Notes: generated from the letters alone by a model not told the origin. Shown: positions 53,533-64,000, numbered from the stretch's first letter. The stretch: 64,000 nucleotides of DNA from Yarrowia lipolytica (GCF_001761485.1 NC_090775.1:3479001-3543000), one strand, 5' to 3'. A program made the numbers and translations.

Positions 53533-56500
53533 AGTGAGTATTGCCGTTGCGACGTGATTTGGGGCCCAGCGTTGGTTTGGGACGGAATTCACATTCTTCT
53601 CTCAGGTGTCTCAATCACGCCATTTGGGCCATGAGGGAGTTTTCGGACATGTGGAGGAAGTCATAAAACGTGGGTTCGAGAAGGAAACGGAGGTCGAAAT
53701 GTGATGATGTGTGATAATGGGACCCTTGTTACGTGTTCTCAATTGCTGGGGACGATAACAAGGCGTTTTACACATTTGGCATGGAACATGTTAGACCTCC
53801 CGCTAGAGACCTCGATCTATCAGAGTCTAGATCTACCAGTCTACCTCAAACTACTGGTGAAGTTCTGTCCGGATGTTGTCCACTCGAGTCCTACCGCGTC
53901 TAGTTCCCGTGCCTCTCTCTAATGTGTACTAACTCAGTGGTGTTCAAATCGTTTTCCCGAACCTCGCACCTGGCGCGAAACCTGTTTTCGTCGACAGGTA
54001 GCACGTACCACAACCAGCAGAACCAGCCCGGATTCTTTGTGTCCACTTCTACGCTCCACAGACACAACTCGCAGCTAGTATGTTACCCCCCAGGACCTTC
54101 CTACAACCCCAACAACGACGGACACAGTGCAGCCAACCTGCTGCCACCACACACTGCCTGTCTCTCGGCAGTAACCGTCAACCACAATAATGCATCACAG
54201 CTGGTTAGTGACGAGGAGAGCTTAGGCGAGGACTCGCGACTTAACCTGCGACGACGTCAGACGCTCACCAAGCCCGCACCGGTCGTCTACAGACGTATCC
54301 AGCCCGCGTCTTCGACCCCTCCCACGAAGGTGGTCACAGTGCATTCTTCCGAACAGCTCACAAAACGACGACTGGCCACCAACGCCACTTCCTCCGACTA
54401 CAACTCCCTGTATGAGTCGCTTCGATCGTTACAGGTGAGCGAAACGGTGGCCAAGAGCGTCACTCCTCCCTCTTCTCCTAGAATCACACCCATCGAAGAC
54501 ACTGTGGATGTGGATACTCTGGAGATGCCCGAACTAATGTCTGACAGCTCGTCCGTGGCGTCTGAGACTAGCGTCGACGTCAAGCCTCCAGTTCTACCCA
54601 TCAGACGACCTGGTGACGTCCAGTTCCTCCCGCCCATTGGCATCTCTTCTGTCGATGATTGTGCTATTCTCGATACCCCTCCTGCATCCCCCCTTGCTAA
54701 GACAGCGGAGGCCGTTCTCACGCCAACCTCTGCTTCAGAGTCACGTCTCAATACTCTAGATGACTTCAACTCCGAGCTCGTGACGCTGTCGAAACAGGCC
54801 AAGTCCTCTGACTCTATCGGGGGCGTCGAGCAAGCAGTCTCCGATGTCCTGTCTCTATACCAAGACCTGCTCACAAAGCACAAACCCACAGTCGACACAT
54901 ACACACAGGTGATTTTGTGTCTCACCACACAGGCCATGAAGCTGGAAAAGTGGCTCAAGTCTCCCAAGTACACCCAGTCCAAGGAGACGCTGCAGGCAGT
55001 CGACACTGACAAGCAGCGGGCCCAACAGCTGTCCAAGGAGTTTGCTATTCTGGCTGCCGAGATCTTCTTTTCCTCAAACGCCGTAACCATGCAGAAGTAC
55101 TCCGCCGGTATTTACGAGACTTTGCTCAAGTCTGGTAGCCACGTTCTGCCTTCTCAACACGTCATCCATGTTGTTGAGGCTCTTGAGCGTGTTGGCATGA
55201 CTCCCACTCTGTCCTGTTACATGTCTCTGATGGACCATTTCTCCGCTCATAAGGACTACGAGTCCATGACTGCTGTCTACAACTCGTTCAAGGCCACCCT
55301 TGGCTCGTCTGTCTCGTCCAATAACCTTGGCAAGATATACTCCAAGTTTGTTGTTGGAATGTACCTGTGTGGCGAGTCTGCTGCTGCCCGAGAGTTTTGC
55401 GAGTCTGTCACTGGCGATAACGAGCTTATTCGAACAGTTTTCTCGGCTGCTGTGGAGGGCCTGGCTGCAACCGGTCAGGTGGAGGAAGCCTGGACCATGG
55501 TGCAGCGGTTTCAGCTCGACAATGGCGTTTCTGTCTCTATCGAGGCTTCTTCAAAGCTTCTCTCGGCTGTTTCTCAAAAAGTTTACAACATGACTCTGAA
55601 GAAGGGTATGCTTTCTATCGCTCATGACGTTTATCTCTACTGCGCTTCTCACAAGGGTTTCACCGGCCCTCCCACATCCTCCTTCTACCAGTCGGCTGCT
55701 CGATCCGAGTACATTGACGTCATGATGAACTCTTGCAACCTCGAAGCTCTCAGCGAGGTGGCCGAGGAGCTATACGTTACTGCTACTGCCCTGGATGCTT
55801 CCACTCTGACCCGATTTACTGCCTTCTTCGTGAACATGCACCACACCAAGTTTGCTCTGCGATTCCTGTGTTCCCAGCTTGAGGTTGCCCAATTTTCCGA
55901 GACCGTTACCACCGAGGTTGTCAACACCATTTTTGGCGTGGTGATGCGAAAGGGCAAGGAGCTTGATGCGCAAGAGCTCGCCTCTCTGGTGACCGCTTTC
56001 TCTCACATTTCTATTTCCGAGTCTTCGTTTGCCTCCCTAGTTTCTCTCCTTAACATGTGCTGGTCTCGACCCTCGCCCATATCTTCTCTCCTCGAGAAGT
56101 CAGTGACACCTCTGAAGTGCCTGGAGCAGTTTGCCTGTCTGCACATGCTGTGGATCAAGACCGCTTCGAAGACCACCAACGTGACTGTTGTGGACGAGCT
56201 CAAGGCCCGATTTGGAGCTATCGTTGATGCTCTGATGAGCCAATCGTGTGTGTTTAACCAGGTATTTGTCTCTGACATTGAGACCACCCTCAATGTGCTC
56301 GGTATGGAGACTGGTCTATTTTCCAAGCGACAGGAGCAAATTCAAGCTAAGGTTGAGGTTTCCGAGGCTATCCCCACTCCTCCTGCCTCTCCTCCTTCTC
56401 TAGAGATTGACCAGGTTCTTTCTCGAAAGGTCATCGCCTTTGCTCGATCCAAGGCTCCGTCCATCCCCCAGGCTCTCAAGACTCTTGGCGATGCTGTTGC

Positions 56501-57818
56501 TGCAGGCTCCGTTCTTTCTGTCGAGGCCTTCCTCTCCGTCATTGAGGGTGCCTCTTCTAAGGACACAATCAGGGGCGCTTATGCCGCTGCAATGGATTCT
56601 GTGCCCCATCCTTCCACTTCTGCTGCAGCCTGGCAGCACTGGAAGCCCATCCACCGGGCAGTAATTGTCTCTGGTGCTGCTGTTGACCGCCACTCTGCGT
56701 CTCAGGCTTACCAGAGTCTCATCGCCATGGGCTCTCATCCTTGTGCCACAGGATACGGACACCTGATTCTGAACCGTGTCCCCCTTCCCACCAACACTCA
56801 CGACGAGGCTCAGGACGCCGTGGCTCTGTTTGAGGAGGCCGTTTCCCACACTCAGCCCACCACCTTCCTGTTCAACATCGTGCTGTCCAAGCTGTCCAAG
56901 GCGCGTCGATTTGACTCTGCCATGAACATTTTCTCTGCCATGGACAAGTTCCCTGCCAAGAAGACTTCCGTTACCTATGGCACCATGATCAGTGCTTGCT
57001 GCCGTGCTGGTAACGTGGGTGACGCCGAGCGTCTGTTTGAGGAGATGGAGCTGGACCCCAGCTACGTCGCTCGAGCCGCTCCCTACAACACCATGAACCA
57101 GTACTACATTCACACTGCCCGTGACGCTGCTGCCGCCAAGCGAACCTTTGCTCGAATGCAAGAAAAGGGCGTGCAGCCTACCGCGCATACTTTCAAGCTG
57201 CTGATCGATCTGCACACCTGTTGCAGCATTAATATTGCTGCTGCCGACTCAGTGCTGCACATGATCGAGGCCTGTGGCCAGCAGGTGACCGAGCACCATC
57301 TTTCCTCTCTGCTGTACGCCCGAGGCGTGATCATGCAAGATTTCCCTGCCGCGAAGGCCTTCTACAAGAACATCTGCACTTCCCGTGCTGTCCGTCCTGG
57401 AACTGCTATCTTCCAGGCACTCATTGAGTCCTACGTGGCCAACCAGCGGTGCCACGAGACTCCTGAGGTGTTGGAGCAGATGTCGCGATTTGGTGTCCCC
57501 CTTACCGCGTACATGACCAACTCGTTAATCCGAGGCTGGGCTGCTCAGGACTTTGGAAAGGCCCTTGGCCTGTTTGATGCCGCCTACCGAAACGGCAAGG
57601 CTGAGCCTTCGTCATACGAGGCAATCATTCGAGCCTGTATCTACAATGGTGAGCTGCAGACCGCCAGCAACATTCTGGCAATGATGCAGGCCGCCTCGTA
57701 CCCTCAGCCTGTGGTCGCCAAGGTGCATGCTCTTCTGGAGCGTGTCGAGCAGGCGCAGGTTGACGGCTGGTCTTATCTCATGCACAATACCTTCAAGTCG
57801 GAGACTATTAGAATCTAG
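53533..57818 (+). CDS. Large mitochondrial PPR protein; ATG split by intron
   Basis: Proposed exons: the single A at 53533, then 53938-57818, giving 1293 residues. The apparent ATG at 53922 overlaps TGTACTAACTCAG, an exact branch-point/acceptor of the type used here, so the first exon joins GATAAAAA| to |TGGTGTTC and creates ATG by splicing. The mature start MVFKSFSRTSHLARNLF is a good mitochondrial presequence (Arg/Ser-rich, no acids). An acidic/Ser-rich region (about 90-270) precedes a long helical-repeat part (about 280-1270). PPR motifs are clearest from about 950 on, for example VTYGTMISACCRAGNVGDAE and YNTMNQYYIHTARDAAAAKR. Such proteins bind mitochondrial RNA; a Cya5/Pet309-like role in cox1 expression is possible but not shown. 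If unspliced, ATG 53922 gives a near-identical protein. Confidence 0.85.
53534..53937 (+). other. Intron inside the start codon of the PPR gene (404 nt)
   Basis: The donor is AAAAA|GTGAGTA at 53534 and the end is TACTAACTCAG at 53937, both full consensus. The exons contribute A and TG of the start codon. A four-codon upstream frame, ATG TTG ATT TGA (53516-53527), sits in exon 1. Confidence 0.8.
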
Positions 57819-58139
57819 ATGCTAGTGTTACTACTAGGCCACTAGTGCAACGTTCGGTTGTATTTATTTATTAATATATTAATTAGACATTTTTATGATT
57901 TTGTAGATTTTAGAGACTGAATGTGTGCTGCTAAACTGAACTTGATAAATAAGTATAGTCTACAATAACAGCTACCAGTACGAGTGCAGTATGTACACTG
58001 TACCTATACGTGAACCTAATGCACAGCCTCATTATTGTCCAGTTCGAGGATCTACAAGAATTTTCGCACCTAGTTGTTACTTATATCCAAGTACAATAGG
58101 GAGCCTACATGCCAGTTAATCATATAATACATTATCCAA
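57819..58139. other. Convergent 3' region PPR/SAC3
   Basis: This AT-rich 321-bp gap between convergent stops contains CAGTATGTAC at 57987-57996 and GTACAAT words. No gene is seen. Probably holds both polyadenylation regions. Confidence 0.5.
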
Positions 58140-61100
58140 TTATCTTGCCATTCTCACCTCCTGGGCTCGTGCAATCAGACTTTTGAGATCTCGGACTCCC
58201 TTATTTACAGGGTCTAGAGCCGATTTCGGCTGACACTGCGAAGACATGCTGACATCCGAGAGCATGCTGACGTCCGGAGACCCACCCTGTAGGCTGGTGC
58301 GAGATGACTTTCGCACCAAATGACCCAATCGTCTATCCAACTCCTCCTGCTTCTTTCGCTCCTTGAGCATATTTTGGTGACGTTGAGCAGCAAGAGACAT
58401 TTCTTGCATGTGCTGGAGCCGCTCTCGACGCTGCTGTTGGCGCCTGGAGGCTTCAGACTGTCCCAAGTCGGACAAAGAAGCATTAAAATGACGACAAAGC
58501 TCGTCCATCTGCGACTCGAGGTTCTGCGACTCCTTATCCGAGGGTCGACAGATGGTAAAGAAGGCCAACTCATCACGATACAGCAACTCAGTTATCTGAG
58601 AGTCGACCTCAACACCCCAGTAAACAACCACAACAGCCAACTTGTACCAGGACTGGGCTCCTACGTAGGCCAGAAGCTCATCAAAGGCTTGTATTTCACC
58701 GGCAGTCACATGATTCGCATCAATACCACACTCGAACAGAATGCCAAAGGTGGACTTGTAGTTGCCATTCTCCACCAGTGAAGTCACCATCATGCTGGTA
58801 GTGTCGGCCGCCTTGGCCACATGCTCGTATCCACTGGTGTCCTGGCCGTTCCAAGACAAATCAAACTTGGTACGGAGCCATTTACCCTGAAGTCGGTCCC
58901 ATTGAGGTGTGTAGATGATAATCTGAGGCATGGAATCAAGGCAGGTATTGCTATGAAAACCAGTCGACAAACTCTTGAGTAAAGAGTCATACTCCAGTGG
59001 TTTCCACAGCTTGATGGTTCCCTGTTTAGTTTTCTGAAGCAACTCGATGTGTTCAGCTTCAGACTTTGGGCCTGTTCGGATTCGCTTAGACGAACCGACG
59101 ACACTCGAAGAACCACAAGATCCAACTCTGGAACGCATCTTTCGCTTGCCAAGGTTCCGCATCACGTGATTATACTCCTGTTGACGTCGCACAAGCTCCA
59201 TTTTCCTTTGCCACGAACTGAATGCAGTTTTCTGCACCTGAGTCAGAGCTCTGGAGAGAGTGAGCCGACGACTGTTGACTGCTGCAAAAGAGTCCAGAAC
59301 CACAAAGTAAGTGTTTTCACGTACAAAGGCTCTGTAGATCTCTTCCGAGAGCGTGGAAATCAGTCTAGCCCGCTCCTCTCTTGCCTGCTGTTCCCGCTGA
59401 CGTCTCTCAGCCTCGAGCTGGGCATGTCTCTGCAGCTCCAAGCGCCGTTGTTCCTCAAGACGTTTCTGCTCAGCCAAACGTTGTTGTTCCTCCAAGCGAC
59501 GCTGCTGAGCTAGCTTCTGCTGCTCAATCTGCGTGATTGTGGCGGTACAGATCTGTTTACTCAAGGTAGAAGCGACATCCACAATCAGCTTGGACGTAAT
59601 CTGCTGAGTCCACCTCTTCTTTTCTTCTGCAGATACCTGAGGCTTAGTCGGGGCAACAGGTGCGGCTGCTTGAACTACCCGTGGCTTAACTGGGGCCATA
59701 AACGGCACAGAAGGAGGTTTAGAGGGCGCCAAGGGTGCCTGGAAAGTCGCAGACGCTGTTCCTGGTGGTCCGAAAACACCCCGCAAGTCTCCTCCCTTCT
59801 GTGTCACCCACTCGTGACAAATATCAGCAAATGGAGTAAGACCTGCCACAGTTGTCTCGTTGAAGCTAGGTACGTCCACAGCTCCATTAGTTACAGTGAG
59901 CTTGTAATGAACAAAAAACTCCTGTGCCTGAGCAGCGTCGTCAAAGCCCAAAACCTGGCTCAGCTGCTCGAGGCTGTAAGGTCTGCCCTTTGAATGAAAG
60001 GCTCGAGACATGGTTCTCAATGCACTGAGTCGAACCTGTGTGAAATGCGACTCAAGCATACACGTGACTAAAAACGAAAAGCGCGGCAGCTTCAGAGCGT
60101 CGAAAAACTGCGCATACAACGCCTGGCAATCCTCCATATGCATACCTACTCCCTGACGTCTTCCTCCTCCCACAAGGTTACCCTGTTGAATGATCTCACG
60201 CAAATAGAGAGCATCTTGGACGTGTTGGTTGTCAAACACGTGTCTAGGTAGACTCTGGATTTGCCTGACTACGTCAGCTTCTCGCAAATGCGACAGAAGA
60301 TGGTACGCGTGGAACTCAGCTTCGTTTTTGAGACATTCAGAGTGCGGATCACGTGCCCTATGAGCTTTGTACATCTCCATAAGCGACTGTAGTGCCTTGT
60401 TAAGCTGCTCCAACTCCTGCTGTTTTGAGTATTCGTGTCCAGACATGAAATGCAGGCAGTAGATATGGATACGAACAATCTGCTCATTACACCAAACAGC
60501 CTCGGGGCCTGAATAGTTCTGATAAGTAAAATCCTGTCGAATGGATCGCGTTCGGTCCCATAGGAAAGGGTGAGCACCAGGTAGCTGGGGCACAATCTCA
60601 TTCACAAGGTAGTTCAATGTGTTGACTAGAATGTTAGGAGGACGAACGTCAGATGGAAGTGGTGGTGGCTGACCGGCAGCAGGTCTTGAAAATGCCTTTA
60701 CTGCCCGGTCTGGAGTCACCACGCCGTTGGAATCCTTTTCGTAAGCCTTGACGTTGTTTTCAAATCGTCGTCGAACTCGTTCAAATGCAGGACACATTTG
60801 TTGACATGATCCCACGAACGAAATGGCTTCCGATAGAGCTCGTCTCTTGTCCGGCGAGTCCACGAGGTTCAGGGACTCCATTTTCGTTCTTTCCACCCCT
60901 CGCATCTGTTGTAACGTTTCGTACTGTTCCTGGTCTCCATTTCCTGTAGCTTCGATCTGCTGCACTTCTTGTTGGTTCTGTAGGTCCCAAGGATGTGCCT
61001 GGACCACTATCGGGTCGAGAATATGTGGATTTGGTATCATCCAGGGCTTAGTTCGAGCGTGGCTGTTGTCTCGAGCATTATTGGCGAATCCTAGAGCTGC

Positions 61101-61688
61101 TGGGTTCTGTTGTTGGGAAGATTGGACTTGTGCGTTGTGAACGAAGCTGCTGATCGATTTGGCGTAATTTTGCGCCGGTGCTGGCGATGCTGCCTTTTGT
61201 TTCCGTTGTTTTGCTTGCTTGCTACCTCCTGTTCCTCCTCCTGGTTGCTTCTTGTTGTTTCCTCCTGCAAGCTTGGGTTGTTGGAAATGATTAACCTGAG
61301 AAAATGCCTTATTCTGGCCAAACGCCGAAATCTGTGCAGGCTGTGAATTTTCCGGCTGGGTCTGCGGTCCATTCTGGAAATGGGTTGTGTTTAAAAACGC
61401 TGTCGATGGAGCGGAAAATGCAAAACCTCCCGTAGATTGAGTAGTGGTGTTGTTGTTAGGCCGACTAAACGGGTTAGAAGCCGGTGCGGCGGGTTGTACT
61501 TGACCAAAGCTCGATTGTCCAAACGAAGACGGCGATGCTGTTGGTGCACCAAACGCCGGGGTCTGGTTCTGTGTCTGATTCTGTTGCTGCAGGGACTGGA
61601 ACGGATTTGCGGCTCCGTTTCCGTTACTCTGAGGAAACCCGTTTGGGGCTCCAAATGGAATACCTCCGCCACTGTTCATCCACGACAT
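58140..61688 (-). CDS. SAC3: TREX-2 scaffold Sac3
   Basis: This 1182-residue protein starts at ATG 61688 (MSWMNSGGGIPFGAP); upstream in-frame sequence lacks an ATG. Residues 1-130 are Asn/Gln/Pro-rich with FG-type dipeptides (FGAP, SFGQSSFGQ, NPFSRP), as in nucleoporins. The SAC3/GANP domain spans roughly 290-560: FVGSCQQMCPAFERVRR, WDRTRSIRQDFTYQNY, LHFMSGHEY and a PCI winged helix ending near 640. A long Gln/Arg/Glu coiled coil (about 730-800) precedes a candidate Cdc31/Sus1-binding helix (SRRLTLSRALTQVQKTAFSSW). The C-terminal part (about 900-1100) is less conserved. Sac3 docks TREX-2 at the nuclear pore and couples transcription to mRNA export. Its small relative lies at 8-9.4 kb. Confidence 0.94.
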   Translation of the reverse strand: MSWMNSGGGIPFGAPNGFPQSNGNGAANPFQSLQQQNQTQNQTPAFGAPTASPSSFGQSSFGQVQPAAPASNPFSRPNNNTTTQSTGGFAFSAPSTAFLNTTHFQNGPQTQPENSQPAQISAFGQNKAFSQVNHFQQPKLAGGNNKKQPGGGTGGSKQAKQRKQKAASPAPAQNYAKSISSFVHNAQVQSSQQQNPAALGFANNARDNSHARTKPWMIPNPHILDPIVVQAHPWDLQNQQEVQQIEATGNGDQEQYETLQQMRGVERTKMESLNLVDSPDKRRALSEAISFVGSCQQMCPAFERVRRRFENNVKAYEKDSNGVVTPDRAVKAFSRPAAGQPPPLPSDVRPPNILVNTLNYLVNEIVPQLPGAHPFLWDRTRSIRQDFTYQNYSGPEAVWCNEQIVRIHIYCLHFMSGHEYSKQQELEQLNKALQSLMEMYKAHRARDPHSECLKNEAEFHAYHLLSHLREADVVRQIQSLPRHVFDNQHVQDALYLREIIQQGNLVGGGRRQGVGMHMEDCQALYAQFFDALKLPRFSFLVTCMLESHFTQVRLSALRTMSRAFHSKGRPYSLEQLSQVLGFDDAAQAQEFFVHYKLTVTNGAVDVPSFNETTVAGLTPFADICHEWVTQKGGDLRGVFGPPGTASATFQAPLAPSKPPSVPFMAPVKPRVVQAAAPVAPTKPQVSAEEKKRWTQQITSKLIVDVASTLSKQICTATITQIEQQKLAQQRRLEEQQRLAEQKRLEEQRRLELQRHAQLEAERRQREQQAREERARLISTLSEEIYRAFVRENTYFVVLDSFAAVNSRRLTLSRALTQVQKTAFSSWQRKMELVRRQQEYNHVMRNLGKRKMRSRVGSCGSSSVVGSSKRIRTGPKSEAEHIELLQKTKQGTIKLWKPLEYDSLLKSLSTGFHSNTCLDSMPQIIIYTPQWDRLQGKWLRTKFDLSWNGQDTSGYEHVAKAADTTSMMVTSLVENGNYKSTFGILFECGIDANHVTAGEIQAFDELLAYVGAQSWYKLAVVVVYWGVEVDSQITELLYRDELAFFTICRPSDKESQNLESQMDELCRHFNASLSDLGQSEASRRQQQRRERLQHMQEMSLAAQRHQNMLKERKKQEELDRRLGHLVRKSSRTSLQGGSPDVSMLSDVSMSSQCQPKSALDPVNKGVRDLKSLIARAQEVRMAR

Positions 61689-62706
61689 GCTGGACGAAGT
61701 GGGAGAGTGTGTTGTGGGTTGATAGAAGAGAGCGGATGGGAGGTGGTACTTATGGCTGGTATATGTGAACCGATGCACAACATGGTGATGCTGATGCAAT
61801 TAAGGTTGGAGGTGGACTTGGAGAATCAAAGGGGTGATGAAAGCGGTACATCGACGTCAGTAGAGGGTGCAGAAATGAATAGTTGGTTCCACATACACTT
61901 TAGGCATGTTACCCATAGCTTGAATGGAACGAATCCAACTATTATTGAAGTAATTATACATCATGGGAACGCTGGAGATTTTTACTTGAGCTTAGCTTAG
62001 TTGGGTCAAAGTCAACACTGTAGATACAATGAGCAAGTAGCTACCCTAACAGTACATCTACGAGTTACTATAAGCACTTCTAGACAGACTCACTGGAAGA
62101 AAGGAAAGTTCGATGCTAGCGGCAAAGTCATATAGAACATTGGTTTCTCTTCATTACGAATTCTTCATTAGTCAGCAGTTTTTGAGCTCGAGATGGGATG
62201 AAACAGGAACATCGTAACAGGAACATCGTATGTACTCGTAAGTACCATACATACAGTACAGTATGCTATACAATGAGTTCAACGTCAATGTACTGTAATC
62301 TCACAAGAATAAACAGTTCATAGACAAACATTAACGATAGCTATTTTCGTCGTAATCACAGTATTTGTGAATGTATGGTCTATTGTACCACTTCCAACAG
62401 TAAGGTCTCTGCACTGTGTACTCCAAGTTCTTATCAGCGTTACGTATTACAGTCATTTAGTCGATATTATCTGGTTCTTCAGAAAGAAATATGGGAGCTT
62501 CTGGGTGAAAATTATGTTGGAAGTTGCATCTAAATTAGTCTCAGTTTATTTCCAATTTTCAATTATTGTCAATCTCAAAAATACCCCCGATTATTACTTT
62601 AAACTTCCCGCCCGCATAAAGCAGTCTAATGGCGATAAATTGCCAATCGCATAAACACCAAACACCTCAACCAGGACACTACTCGTACGACACCCAATGA
62701 CAGATA
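61689..62706. other. Divergent promoter region SAC3/CUE2-like
   Basis: 1.0 kb with no gene recognised. It includes a duplicated GAACATCGTA near 62210-62230 and TACAGTACAGTATGC near 62252, a one-off variant of the recurrent motif. A short upstream frame overlapping the CUE2-like start is listed separately. Confidence 0.5.
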
Positions 62707-62750
62707 ATGCTGCAAGAAGAAATCGATTCGCTTGTCTCCAAGTTCTCTAA
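62697..62750 (+). other. Upstream ORF overlapping the CUE2-like start
   Basis: ATG at 62697 opens a 17-codon frame ending TAA at 62750; it encodes MTDNAARRNRFACLQVL. It starts ten bases before the main ATG in another frame and ends inside the main gene. Scanning ribosomes would meet it first, so it may lower translation; alternatively the transcript starts after it. Confidence 0.4.
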
Positions 62751-64000
62751 CTTGGATTCCTCGCTCATTACAGCTATTGCTCTGGACTGCGCTTCAGTTG
62801 AGGAGGCCGAGTCGATGTTAGAGCCTCTCAACAATGAGTCAGCAGGAGCAGACCAGGTCTGTGAAGATTCTACGGACTTTCTTTCCCACGACGGAACCGA
62901 CTCCACGGGGAACACCACTGCTCAGACGTCGGTGGACGACTACAAGGAGGCCCAGAGACTGCAACTGATTGAAAATTACCATGGGGACCATGATCGTATG
63001 AGACAGGAGGAAACACAGACCCAGTCGCTTCGCAAGGAGATCGAAGACACCGATCTCGATCTGGATACGTACATGACGATTCGACGCATGTTCCCTCACG
63101 TACCAGCTATCAAGATCAAACTCAGGATGAAAAAGTTTAGAGACGCGTCAGTGGAGGATCTGTTGGAATACTTCCTAAACTACGACACTTTGAAGGAGGT
63201 GGCTCCAGAGCAGTTTGGAGCAAATGTGGAGGTGCTTACTATGGTAACAAACAACAAACGGAAACTCAGATCACGTGCCCAGGGAGATTCGAATCGTGTG
63301 AAACGAGGTGCTGCCCTGGTACAACTTACCCCTCTCAGACGAGTTCCTTACTGGGATGACAATGGCGAGTATGATGATCCGGGCGACTCTCAATGCTGGA
63401 AGATGTTCAATGGTGAAATTGAGAGGATCTCTTCGCTTCTGGATCTTCCTAAACAGAAGGTAGCAAAGTACTACTATGCATCAAATGTTAGCATCGCCAA
63501 GACCATCATTGCAATCTTAGCCGAAGCTCACGCTGACGAGATGACCGACGAGGACAAGGAGTACGTGTATTTAAGCACTGACCGGTTCAAGAACGTGCCA
63601 TTTGTGTATCTGGAACGGTTGTACTTGTTTGTCAATAGAGATGAGGCTAAGTACAGCGAGGCAGCTGGCATTATTGCTGCCTATGATGACAAATGGAACG
63701 ACATGTTCAGTTTCCGGTTCGGTGGAAGCGAGACTACAGAGTCCAGACCGATTGCTGAGGCCACTACTGCTCATGTGATTACGCATCAAACTCCTACAAG
63801 CACTGGAAACGAAAAGGTGACGATTGCTTTGACTGCTCCTGCGCCCAGAGTGGATGAGGAGGAGGTTCGGGGTCCCATTACTGATGCTGATGGTTACCAA
63901 CAAGTTTCTGGACGTCGGTCTGCTCGTTTAAAGACTGTCAGTGAGCTCCAGGAGCTTGCCCAACGGCTGGAAGAGACCCGAAAGTCGTACATGTACAAAT
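62707..64000 (+). CDS. CUE2: CUE-domain protein, Cue2-like, 5' part
   Basis: The frame is open from ATG 62707 to the right edge, giving 431 residues of an incomplete protein. Three CUE-like ubiquitin-binding helical units can be seen: residues 5-40 (KFSNLDSSLITAIALDCA), about 115-160 (RRMFPHVPAIKIKLRMKKF) and about 235-275 (ISSLLDLPKQKVAKYYYASN). The last visible part, ELQELAQRLEETRKSYMYK, is what precedes a DUF1771 and Smr domain in Cue2 proteins, which should lie just outside the window. Cue2 cleaves mRNA at collided ribosomes in no-go decay using the Smr domain. Identification rests on the CUE arrangement and this linker, since the catalytic part is not visible. Confidence 0.7.
   Translation, partial: MLQEEIDSLVSKFSNLDSSLITAIALDCASVEEAESMLEPLNNESAGADQVCEDSTDFLSHDGTDSTGNTTAQTSVDDYKEAQRLQLIENYHGDHDRMRQEETQTQSLRKEIEDTDLDLDTYMTIRRMFPHVPAIKIKLRMKKFRDASVEDLLEYFLNYDTLKEVAPEQFGANVEVLTMVTNNKRKLRSRAQGDSNRVKRGAALVQLTPLRRVPYWDDNGEYDDPGDSQCWKMFNGEIERISSLLDLPKQKVAKYYYASNVSIAKTIIAILAEAHADEMTDEDKEYVYLSTDRFKNVPFVYLERLYLFVNRDEAKYSEAAGIIAAYDDKWNDMFSFRFGGSETTESRPIAEATTAHVITHQTPTSTGNEKVTIALTAPAPRVDEEEVRGPITDADGYQQVSGRRSARLKTVSELQELAQRLEETRKSYMYK

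Noticed and set aside
53922-53937. ATG 53922 as the main start of the PPR gene
   Set aside because: It lies inside a consensus branch-point/acceptor; the spliced ATG gives a better presequence, though use in unspliced RNA is possible.

Overview
The window looks like nuclear chromosomal DNA of an ascomycete yeast, most likely Yarrowia lipolytica or a close relative (inference; no database was consulted). Every intron I can place starts with GTGAGT and ends with a branch point almost touching the acceptor (CTAAC, two or three bases, then CAG). Introns sit at or just after the start codon, intergenic gaps of 2-5 kb are common, and short motifs such as CAGTATGTAC and ACAAGTAC recur between genes. 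The proteins are typical single-copy fungal housekeeping and regulatory genes. I see no tRNA, rRNA, CRISPR array, LTR element or intact transposon.

Left third (1-25 kb): the 3' end of a three-KH RNA-binding protein gene carrying a 12-bp tandem repeat; IMP1 (inner-membrane protease); a two-exon bZIP factor; LUC7 (U1 snRNP); a THP3-like SAC3/GANP protein with a possible 51-nt intron; HEL1 (Ariadne-type RBR ligase); ARP4; MIC60; RIC8 (synembryn); a VPS9-domain Rab5 GEF (MUK1-like); and an unrecognised nuclear-looking protein with a QFPN repeat.

Middle (25-48 kb): BEM1, whose true start lies in a three-codon first exon 657 nt upstream of the main exon; a degenerate Old Yellow Enzyme pseudogene; MET22/HAL2 with a CACGTG element upstream and an in-frame N-terminal extension; an orphan Thr/Ser-rich gene in a 5-kb tract dense in CACGTG E-boxes; a siderophore-type MFS transporter; and a second orphan gene.

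Right part (48-64 kb): a long gap without recognisable genes; a large PPR protein whose ATG appears to be split by an intron (A|TG); SAC3 of the TREX-2 complex; and the start of a CUE2-like gene that runs off the right edge.

There is no operon-like organisation and I found no convincing new multi-gene system. The points most worth following are the split start codon, the 3n stop-free intron candidate, the Old Yellow Enzyme relic with six TAG codons in one continuous frame, the E-box-dense tract and the intergenic CAGTATGTAC motif.
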